20,106 bases of DNA from positions 1 to 20,106 of the forward strand of contig JAVVTJ010000017.1 of assembly GCA_036653755.1 (NCBI GenBank), read 5' to 3'. Each line of letters opens with the position of its first letter. The stretch's first letter is position 1. The notes beneath the pieces are model-generated. The model did not search any database. It saw only the letters and a list, made by a program, of their open reading frames with translations, and had not been told where the DNA came from. A program made the translations under genes and the position numbers. Positions 14,181-20,106 of the stretch are shown here, one piece after another. Source of the DNA: RGIG5057 sp036653755 (GTDB lineage Bacteria; Bacillota; Clostridia; TANB77; CAG-465).

Positions 14181-15305
14181 ATGATAATAACATTAGTAAT
14201 GGATCAATTTGATGTAGAAGGAAATGGAATTACTGTGGCATCAAGAAGGTTAGCAGAAACTCTGGAAAAAAGGGGACACACTGTAAGAATTGTAACAACT
14301 GGTGAAGAAGGAAAAAATAGATATATTGTAAAAGAAAAAAGAGATTTAGTTCAATTTTTTGCAAAGAAACAAAAAATGTCACTTGGTAAACCAGATAGAG
14401 AAGTATTAATTAGAGCTTTTAAAGGTGCAGATATAATACATTTTATGATGCCATTTTTTTTAAGTATTGAAGGTAAAAAAATAGCTGATGAAATGAATAT
14501 TCCAACAACAACAGCTTTTCATGTACAACCAGAAAATGTTAGTTTTAATATAGGAATGGGAAACAATAAAATAGTTAATGATTTTATATATGCTTTTTTT
14601 AATGAAACTTTCTATAAAAATTTTAATTATATTCATTGTCCAAGTAGATTTATAGCAGAGGAATTAAAAAATCATGGTTATAAATCAAAGTTATATGTTA
14701 TTTCTAATGGTGTAGATAGTATATTTAAAATGGATGATAAATTTATAAAAGATGAAAAATATAAAGATAAATTTGTTATTCTTATGATAGGTAGATATTC
14801 ACCAGAAAAAAGGCAAGATGTATTAATAGATGCAATATCAAAATCTAAGTATAAAGATAAAATACAGTTAATACTTGCAGGAACTGGTCCTTCAGAAAAG
14901 ACTTTAAAAAAATTATCTGATGAAAAATTAAAAAACAAAACAATATTTAATTTTTATTTGAAAGAAAATCTGTTAAAAATAATAAGAAATACTGATTTGT
15001 ATGTCCATGCTTCTGAAATTGAAATAGAAGCAATTTCTTGTATAGAAGCATTTTCATGCGGAATAGTGCCAATTATATCAAATAGTAAAAAGTCAGCAAC
15101 TAAACAATTTGCATTAAGTGAAAAAAGCTTATTTAAAACAAATGATAGTAGTGATTTAGCAAATAAAATAGATTATTGGATTGAACATAGTGAAGAAAAG
15201 CAACAATTAGGTTATAAATATGCACAATTTGCAGAAAAGTATAACTTAGAAAAAAGCATAGATGAAATTTTGGAGATGTTTAATGATGCAATTAGTTCAA
15301 AATAA
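14181..15305 (+). CDS. GT4-family glycosyltransferase (GT-B fold), probably lipid glycosylation
   Basis: A 374-residue cytoplasmic or membrane-associated glycosyltransferase. The N-terminal Rossmann domain begins LVMDQFDVEGNGITVASRRLAETL with a GHTVRIVTTG strand. The linker ISNGVDSIF is typical. The C-terminal domain has MIGRYSPEKRQDVLIDA, LAGTGPSEKTL and a Glu-x7-Glu motif (E281 and E289, in IEIEAISCIEAFSCG), as in GT4 retaining enzymes. Members of this subgroup in Gram-positives glucosylate diacylglycerol or act on lipid-linked acceptors. The overlapping acyltransferase gene supports a membrane-lipid role, but the acceptor and sugar cannot be read from the sequence. AGGAGT precedes the ATG. 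Confidence 0.88.
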   Translation: MIITLVMDQFDVEGNGITVASRRLAETLEKRGHTVRIVTTGEEGKNRYIVKEKRDLVQFFAKKQKMSLGKPDREVLIRAFKGADIIHFMMPFFLSIEGKKIADEMNIPTTTAFHVQPENVSFNIGMGNNKIVNDFIYAFFNETFYKNFNYIHCPSRFIAEELKNHGYKSKLYVISNGVDSIFKMDDKFIKDEKYKDKFVILMIGRYSPEKRQDVLIDAISKSKYKDKIQLILAGTGPSEKTLKKLSDEKLKNKTIFNFYLKENLLKIIRNTDLYVHASEIEIEAISCIEAFSCGIVPIISNSKKSATKQFALSEKSLFKTNDSSDLANKIDYWIEHSEEKQQLGYKYAQFAEKYNLEKSIDEILEMFNDAISSK

Positions 15306-16017
15306 TGTTGAAGAAGAACATATAGTTACGATGCCAACAACAAAAAAGATGGAAATAGATTCTGAATATAATTTTTTGCCAGATTCTGTTATCTTTAAAA
15401 CATTATCAAAAATGTTATATATTTTAATTTGTCCTTTTTTGTACATATATAGTAGAATTATTAATGGTTTAGAAATTAATGGTATAGAAAATTTAAAAAA
15501 TATAAAAGGTGGAAAAATAACAATATCAAATCATATACATTATATTGATTGTGTATTTGCTTCATTTACTAATTTTCCAAATCCTATATATTTTCCAACA
15601 ATACAATCTAACTTTGAAATACCTATTATACGTGTAATAATTAAGTTATTAAATGCTGTACCAATTCCTAAAAATATGAATGCAAAAAAAGAGTTTGTAA
15701 ATGCAATTAATAAATTATTAAAAGAAGAAAAAACAGTTCATCTATATCCAGAGGGTTCACTCTGGCCATATTATAAAAAAATAAGAAAATTTAAAACTGG
15801 TGCTTTTGTATTTGCTTGTAAAAATAATGTTCCAATAATTCCAATGGTATATACATATAGAAATCCAACTAAAATTATGCAATATATTAAAACAAAACCT
15901 TATGTTACACTTAATATATTAAAGCCAATTTATCCAGAAGGTAGTAGCAGAGAAGATGCAGTGGCTTTAAAAAATAAAGCAGAGGAAATAATGAAAAAAT
16001 TTAAAAATGATAGGTAG
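15283..16017 (+). CDS. PlsC-type 1-acyl-glycerol-phosphate acyltransferase-like protein
   Basis: Probably transfers an acyl chain to a lysophospholipid or related acceptor at the membrane. The catalytic NHx4D motif is seen as NHIHYID (His84, Asp89 counted from this start) and the second conserved motif as YPEGS (about 155-159). A hydrophobic segment MLYILICPFLYIY precedes the domain, and AFVFACKNNVPIIPM is the usual later strand. The frame opens at 15262, but GGAG at 15272-15275 is spaced for the ATG at 15283, so the protein is 244 residues and overlaps the glycosyltransferase by 23 nt. About 35 polar residues precede the hydrophobic segment, longer than minimal PlsC proteins. The tight overlap suggests a joint glycolipid or lipid pathway. 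Confidence 0.88.
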   Translation: MMQLVQNNVEEEHIVTMPTTKKMEIDSEYNFLPDSVIFKTLSKMLYILICPFLYIYSRIINGLEINGIENLKNIKGGKITISNHIHYIDCVFASFTNFPNPIYFPTIQSNFEIPIIRVIIKLLNAVPIPKNMNAKKEFVNAINKLLKEEKTVHLYPEGSLWPYYKKIRKFKTGAFVFACKNNVPIIPMVYTYRNPTKIMQYIKTKPYVTLNILKPIYPEGSSREDAVALKNKAEEIMKKFKNDR

Positions 16018-16032
16018 TACTATCATTTTTTT
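16003..16032 (+). terminator. Terminator overlapping the acyltransferase stop codon
   Basis: AAAAATGATA (16003-16012) pairs perfectly with TATCATTTTT (16021-16030) and runs into further T residues. The left arm is inside the last codons and the stop lies in the loop. Confidence 0.8.
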
Positions 16033-16071
16033 AGTCTATATGAAAGTTTGATGAAATGTATATTTTACGTA

Positions 16072-16100
16072 TTGATTATAATAAAAAATTGTGTTAATAT
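16072..16100 (+). promoter_or_regulatory. Probable promoter of lemA
   Basis: TTGATT at 16072-16077, 17-nt spacer, TAATAT at 16095-16100 with an extended TGT in front. Confidence 0.5.
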
Positions 16101-16124
16101 ATATGTAGAAAGGAAGTAATGTAA

Positions 16125-16691
16125 ATGAATAATAAAAATGGAAAAGTAGGAATGATAATTTTAATATGCGTAATAGCTGTCATAGTTATAGTATTTATAT
16201 GGGGCTTATCAATTAATAATTCATTAATTGGAGCAAAAGAAACTATTAGACAAAATCAAGCAGAAATTGATAATCAATTAAAAAGAAGAGCAGATCTTAT
16301 ACCTAATTTAGTTAATTCTGTAAAAGGTGTAGCATCTCAAGAACAAAAAATAGTTGATTCTGTAACAAGCGCAAGAGCAAATATGGTAAAAGGAGATACA
16401 CAAGATAGATTAAATGCTAATGCTGATCTTACTAAAAATGTTAATTTAATTGTTGAAAATTATCCTGAGATAAAATCAGATAAAGCGTTTGTATCTTTAA
16501 TGGATGAACTTTCTGAAACTGAAAATAAAATAGCATATGCTAATAAAAAATATAATGATGAAGTGGCAAGCTATAATAAAAAAAATAAAACATTTCCAAA
16601 TAGTATGATAGCAGGTATGTTTAATCATGAAGAATCTAAATATTTAGAAGTAACTGAAACTCAAAAAGAATTACCAGAAGTTAAATTTTAG
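16125..16691 (+). CDS. lemA: LemA family protein
   Basis: A membrane-anchored coiled-coil protein of uncertain biochemical role, found in most bacteria. It has 188 residues. One membrane segment (about 8-30) is followed by the family core: SLIGAKETIRQNQAEIDNQL, then KRRADLIPNLVNSVKGVASQE, and later LMDELSETENKIAYANKKYNDEVASYN and FPNSMIAGMF. The ATG at 16125 is preceded by AAAGGAAG; an ATG at 16119 runs straight into a stop and cannot be used. It is followed after 9 nt by a TPM-domain gene, a very common pairing in Bacillota that suggests they act together at the envelope. Confidence 0.94.
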   Translation: MNNKNGKVGMIILICVIAVIVIVFIWGLSINNSLIGAKETIRQNQAEIDNQLKRRADLIPNLVNSVKGVASQEQKIVDSVTSARANMVKGDTQDRLNANADLTKNVNLIVENYPEIKSDKAFVSLMDELSETENKIAYANKKYNDEVASYNKKNKTFPNSMIAGMFNHEESKYLEVTETQKELPEVKF

Positions 16692-16700
16692 GAGTATATT

Positions 16701-17447
16701 ATGACAAAGTTTAAAAAATATAAATATATATTAATAACATTTTTAGTTATATGTAACATATATTTTGTTACTAATGTATATTCTTCTACTTTATATAATC
16801 CAACTTCACAGTTTTATGTAAATGATTTTGCGGATATATTATCAAGTAATGTAGAAAATGAAATTTTTAATATTTCTAAAACAGTAGATGAAAAAACAAC
16901 AGCACAAATTGTTGTAGTTACTGTTCCTAATATGAATGGTCAAGATATTGAAAGCTATGCAACTGAACTTTTTAATAAATGGAAAATAGGAAATAAAGAT
17001 AAAGATAATGGTATATTAGTAATTCTTTCTAAAGATGAAAGAAAAATTAGAATCGAAGTGGGATATGGGGCAAATGGTTTTTTAAGTGCTGGTAAAACAG
17101 GTAGATTATTAGACAATTTAGCTATTCCTTCACTTAAAGAAAATAATTATGACACAGCTATTTTAAATAGCGTAAAAGAGCTTCAAGCAATTGTATATAA
17201 TGAATATGGAGTTGAGGGAGGTTATGATAATTATAAATCACAAGAAACATTAGACTCTATTATAAATATTGTTACATTTATAATTATTGCGATATTATTT
17301 ATCTTTTATATGAATTTTGCAAGAAGAAGAGGAATACCACTGTTTTTTTTCTTAGGTGGTAGAGGCGGACCATTTGGAGGCTCTGGTGGTGGATTCTCTG
17401 GAGGCGGAGGTTCATCTGGTGGTGGAGGATCATCAAGAGGTTTTTAA
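16701..17447 (+). CDS. TPM-domain (YgcG-type) membrane protein with Gly-rich tail
   Basis: It has 248 residues. A signal segment (about 8-27) is followed by a TPM domain facing outside, with VNDFADILS (40-48), TAQIVVVTVPNM (67-78) and FNKWKIGNKDKDNGILVILSKDERK (91-115). The motif IRIEVGYG at 116-123 ends that stretch. A membrane segment lies at about 187-204, then a basic RRR and a very Gly/Ser-rich end, typical of the family. Some TPM proteins have been reported as phosphatases and others as photosystem or membrane-protein quality factors, so no reaction is assigned. TAGGAG precedes the ATG. Operon with lemA. Confidence 0.92.
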   Translation: MTKFKKYKYILITFLVICNIYFVTNVYSSTLYNPTSQFYVNDFADILSSNVENEIFNISKTVDEKTTAQIVVVTVPNMNGQDIESYATELFNKWKIGNKDKDNGILVILSKDERKIRIEVGYGANGFLSAGKTGRLLDNLAIPSLKENNYDTAILNSVKELQAIVYNEYGVEGGYDNYKSQETLDSIINIVTFIIIAILFIFYMNFARRRGIPLFFFLGGRGGPFGGSGGGFSGGGGSSGGGGSSRGF

Positions 17448-17477
17448 ATTAGATTAAATAATTAATAATATCATATG

Positions 17478-17512
17478 AAAAACAAGTTAATTAGTGAAGT
17501 TAACTTGTTTTT
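17478..17512. terminator. Bidirectional terminator between the TPM gene and the convergent CmpB-type gene
   Basis: A 13-bp perfect stem (17478-17490 with 17500-17512) with A/T tracts on both sides, placed between two converging genes, so it can serve both. Confidence 0.85.
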
Positions 17513-17529
17513 TGTATAATATGTAAGTA

Positions 17530-18183
17530 TCATTTAATTCTTCTTTTGTGACATGGATAATGTTTATCTAATAACTCATTTGTATAGTATTTGTCTAAAA
17601 ATATTTCAAAATTATTTTTTGCAGGTATATTATTTAATCTTAAATATTGCCTAAAAGATGCAGAAATAGAAATAGAAAAATTTAAAATCATAAATATACA
17701 TAAAATATATGATAAAAGCTTTCCTAATTTAATAGGAATTTTTTCAATTAATTTTGAGATAAAAGGATATATCCATTTAAAAAATATAACTCCTATAATT
17801 CCCCAAAATATAGCGTGAAATACACTAGTTCTTCCATCAAAATTAATTAAAAAATCACTATAATCCCATGATATTGTACCTAAAAACATTTCTTGAATAA
17901 ACGAATATATAAATTCAAAAAAACCCCCTATTAAAGAGCTAAGTAAAAATATTAATGGTAATTTTTTTATTTTTCTAAAAGCAAACATATATAAAACTGC
18001 TCCAAATCCATAAACAGGAGCAAAAGGTCCATATAACAGTCCTTGTTTATTTTCTATATATCCAACTTGAAAAAAGCATAGAATACTTTCGTAAATATAT
18101 CCTATAAAACAACCTAATATAAATATCCAAAAATATTTATATATGCTATAATCTTTTGCAAAAATTTTATTTTCTTCTTCCAT
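17530..18183 (-). CDS. Putative ABC-transporter type IV / CmpB-family multi-pass membrane protein
   Basis: It has 217 residues and about five hydrophobic segments. It shows the family signatures QGLLYGPFAPVYGFGAVL (47-64), the helix with GGFFEFIYSFIQE, and WDYSDFLINFDGR (106-118) followed by FHAIFWGIIGV. The name comes from family PF06541; no ATP-binding partner is encoded nearby and the function is not established. The start ATG at 18183 has only a weak GTGAT site. It is the only minus-strand gene to the right of the origin, so it is transcribed against the replication fork. A basic C-terminal tail, KRRIK, lies at the end. Confidence 0.85.
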   Translation of the reverse strand: MEEENKIFAKDYSIYKYFWIFILGCFIGYIYESILCFFQVGYIENKQGLLYGPFAPVYGFGAVLYMFAFRKIKKLPLIFLLSSLIGGFFEFIYSFIQEMFLGTISWDYSDFLINFDGRTSVFHAIFWGIIGVIFFKWIYPFISKLIEKIPIKLGKLLSYILCIFMILNFSISISASFRQYLRLNNIPAKNNFEIFLDKYYTNELLDKHYPCHKRRIK

Positions 18184-18220
18184 AACTAATCACATAAATA
18201 TTCTTAGTAGATATATAATT

Positions 18221-18250
18221 ATTATACATTATTCATCAATTTTATCGCAA
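18221..18250 (-). promoter_or_regulatory. Possible promoter of the CmpB-type gene
   Basis: On the minus strand TTGCGA (18250-18245), 18-nt spacer, TATAAT (18226-18221). Close to, and divergent from, the DUF3048 promoter. Confidence 0.5.
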
Positions 18251-18258
18251 CAAATTAC

Positions 18259-18287
18259 TTGACTAATATAATAATATAGAGTATAAT
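18259..18287 (+). promoter_or_regulatory. Promoter of the DUF3048 gene
   Basis: TTGACT at 18259-18264, 17-nt spacer, TATAAT at 18282-18287; close to consensus. Confidence 0.8.
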
Positions 18288-18312
18288 TTAAAAAATAAGT
18301 GAGGTATATGAT

Positions 18313-19365
18313 ATGAACAATAAGAAAATTAGTATATTGATAATATTGCTGATATTTATAATTACAGTTTTATCAGTTGTTTATTATTTTAGATATTTTA
18401 AAAAAGATATATTATTAAATAAAAATGAAGAACCTGATAAAGTAGTAGAAAAAGTTCAACCTAAAAAGTTACAAATTTATCAAGGTTTTGAAAGACCAAT
18501 TGCTATATCAATTGATAATGAAAAACCAGCTTGGCCACATTCAGGACTTCAAGATGCTTATATGATTTATGAAATGATAATAGAAGGTGGAGAATCAAGA
18601 ATGCTAGCACTATTTAAAAATAAAACAACTTCTAAAATAGGACCAATTAGAAGTGCTAGACATTATTTTGTTCATTATGCTATGGAAAATGATGCTATAT
18701 TTGCACATTTTGGGTGGAGCCCAAAAGCTGAAAGTACAATAAATAAGTATAAAGTTAATAATATAAATGGGTTATATGATGAATATTATTGGAGAGTTGG
18801 AGGAGGATATCATAATGCTTTTTCAAGTATAAATAATATTAAAGAGACTGCTAATGATAAAAAATATATATTATCTGGAAATGATAATCCAATATATAAG
18901 TATAGTATAGAAGAATATAACTTTAAAGAAGGAGTAGAGATTACTAATTTAAAAATAAAATATTCAGATCTTCATAATGTTTCATATGTTTATGATAAAA
19001 ATGATAAAGTTTTTTATAGAAGTATGAGAGGAATTAAAGATATAGATAGAGAAACTAAAAAACAATATTATGCTAAAAATATTGTTATAATGTATGTTAA
19101 AAATTACAATTTGCCAGATGTAGAAACAAAAGGTAGACAAGAATTAGCAAATATAGGAATGGGTGAAGGATATTACTTAACAAATGGAAAATATATTAAA
19201 ATAACTTGGAAAAAAGAAACAGAAAAGTCTAGAACATTATGGCTTGATGAAAATGGTGAAGAAATAATTTTAAATGATGGATTAACATTTGTTCAACTTG
19301 CTCCTAGTGCATATAAAGTAGATTTTACACTACCGGTAGTTGATAAAAATATAAATTTGCAATAA
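18313..19365 (+). CDS. DUF3048 (YerB-like) membrane-anchored extracytoplasmic protein
   Basis: It has 350 residues with one N-terminal membrane segment (about 6-27) and no lipobox Cys, unlike Bacillus YerB, which is a lipoprotein. The DUF3048 core is clear: RPIAISIDNE (61-70), GLQDAYMIYEMIIEGGESR (78-96), GPIRSARHYF (110-119) and HFGWSP (132-137). In the C-terminal domain, TWKKETEKSRTLWLDENGEEI is followed by GLTFVQLAP. The family is widespread in spore-forming and other Bacillota but has no firmly assigned reaction. GTGAGG precedes the ATG. Confidence 0.92.
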   Translation: MNNKKISILIILLIFIITVLSVVYYFRYFKKDILLNKNEEPDKVVEKVQPKKLQIYQGFERPIAISIDNEKPAWPHSGLQDAYMIYEMIIEGGESRMLALFKNKTTSKIGPIRSARHYFVHYAMENDAIFAHFGWSPKAESTINKYKVNNINGLYDEYYWRVGGGYHNAFSSINNIKETANDKKYILSGNDNPIYKYSIEEYNFKEGVEITNLKIKYSDLHNVSYVYDKNDKVFYRSMRGIKDIDRETKKQYYAKNIVIMYVKNYNLPDVETKGRQELANIGMGEGYYLTNGKYIKITWKKETEKSRTLWLDENGEEIILNDGLTFVQLAPSAYKVDFTLPVVDKNINLQ

Positions 19366-19367
19366 TA

Positions 19368-19376
19368 TGCTATAAT
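19368..19376 (+). promoter_or_regulatory. Possible extended -10 promoter for the last complete gene
   Basis: TGC followed by TATAAT (19371-19376), with no recognisable -35. A short TTGTTTT/AAAACAA palindrome lies just downstream. Confidence 0.4.
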
Positions 19377-19438
19377 TGTTTTTAAAACAACAAATAAATT
19401 TAATATAAAATCATATATTAAATTAGGTGTTGTAAATT

Positions 19439-20089
19439 ATGTATAAAAAAGTTATTTTAATAGTATCATTGTTATTTATACTTTGTATATTTAGTCTAAA
19501 ATCAAATAATATAACTCAGACAAATAGTGTAGTTGATACAAATTATATAAAAGTCGAGAATTTTTTTGAAAGTATTAAAAAGATAGATAGAGTTATATTA
19601 AGTAGCGTATTTAATAAAGAAACTAATATTTTATCAGATGAACAAATATTAGATTTAACAATAAATATAATATCAAATAATTTTGACAAATACAAAATAA
19701 AATATTCTGATAAAATGGATATGGTTAAAGAAAATGGATTTGAGTATTATCCTATTGGATATATAAAAAAAAATGATTTAAAGAAAGTTATTTATGATAT
19801 ATTTAGAAGAGATGATATAGATATATTAAGTTATAAATCATACAATGTAAATACTGATACTATTACGATAATACCAAGATTTAGTGAAATTATAGATTAT
19901 GATTTATCAAGTATAAATAAAATAAGTAAAAATAGTGATAATGAATATGTTTTGAATATCAACTATATTAGAATTATTGGAGATATAACAAACAAATTTA
20001 ATGTAGAGTATTATATAAAAATTAATAATAATAAATGTAGTTTTATTGGTTTTAAAATTATCAATTCAATTATAAATAGTTATATTTAG
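19439..20089 (+). CDS. Exported or membrane-anchored protein of unknown function
   Basis: I do not recognise the family. It has 216 residues, with a hydrophobic N-terminal segment (about 5-19) after two Lys and then about 195 polar residues with no further membrane segment. The hydrophobic part contains a Cys (ILCIFSLKS) but not in a clear lipobox, so either a cleaved signal peptide or an anchor is possible. The body is rich in Asn, Asp, Ile and Lys with alternating strands (DTITIIPRFSEII, EYVLNINYIRIIGDI, FNVEYYIKINNNKCSFIGFKI). The end resembles a cystatin- or NTF2-like beta sheet in outline only. AGGTG lies 9 nt before the ATG. A further start codon follows 11 nt after its stop, suggesting an operon. 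Confidence 0.8.
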   Translation: MYKKVILIVSLLFILCIFSLKSNNITQTNSVVDTNYIKVENFFESIKKIDRVILSSVFNKETNILSDEQILDLTINIISNNFDKYKIKYSDKMDMVKENGFEYYPIGYIKKNDLKKVIYDIFRRDDIDILSYKSYNVNTDTITIIPRFSEIIDYDLSSINKISKNSDNEYVLNINYIRIIGDITNKFNVEYYIKINNNKCSFIGFKIINSIINSYI

Positions 20090-20100
20090 TGGGGTAGTAA

Positions 20101-20106
20101 ATGAAA
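20101..20106 (+). CDS. Start of a further gene (two codons only)
   Basis: An ATG-AAA at the window end is preceded by TGGGGTAG at a proper distance and follows the previous stop by 11 nt. Nothing can be said of the product. Confidence 0.4.

Overview
The window is a chromosomal replication-origin region from a very AT-rich, low-GC Gram-positive bacterium (Bacillota, most likely a Clostridia-type lineage). This rests on the recF-dnaN-oriC-dnaA core placed back to back with rpmH-rnpA-yidD-yidC-jag-mnmE-mnmG-rsmG-parA-parB, strong AGGAGG-like ribosome binding sites, and consensus TTGACA/TATAAT promoters. TGA acts as an ordinary stop (end of yidC), so the code is standard (table 11), not the mycoplasma code. 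Species cannot be named from sequence alone.

Layout. Positions 1-3617, minus strand: recF (cut by the window edge), dnaN, a dense DnaA-box origin, then dnaA. dnaA is split by a single extra base inside its Walker A motif. The dnaA-dnaN gap carries ten perfect DnaA boxes. It also has a textbook unwinding module: an AT-rich stretch, six TAG trinucleotides, a GC cluster and two abutting boxes. A second box cluster lies upstream of dnaA, giving a bipartite origin. Positions 3897-4694, plus strand: a monocistronic gene with its own promoter and terminator, inserted between dnaA and rpmH. Its product looks like a laccase-domain (YfiH/PgeF-fold) protein that has lost all the metal-binding residues. 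Positions 4755-11294: the rpmH-rnpA-yidD-yidC-khpB(jag)-mnmE-mnmG-rsmG run (ribosomal protein L34, RNase P protein, membrane insertion, RNA binding, tRNA wobble-uridine modification, 16S rRNA methylation). Positions 11440-13126: parA-parB chromosome segregation genes, ended by a strong terminator. Positions 13175-13495: two serine tRNAs, each followed by a hairpin.

Positions 13531-20106 are accessory and envelope related. They hold a small membrane-anchored protein of unknown function, a GT4 glycosyltransferase overlapping a PlsC-type acyltransferase (probably glycolipid or lipid synthesis), LemA with a TPM-domain/Gly-rich membrane protein, and a CmpB-family membrane protein (the only minus-strand gene right of the origin). 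A DUF3048 protein, an exported protein of unknown function and the first two codons of a further gene follow. Nearly all genes are transcribed away from the origin.

No mobile element, CRISPR array, phage gene or clearly new multi-gene system is visible. The most notable observations are the frameshift in dnaA, whose context resembles the prfB +1 recoding site, the symmetric architecture of the origin, and the degenerate YfiH-like gene at the origin.
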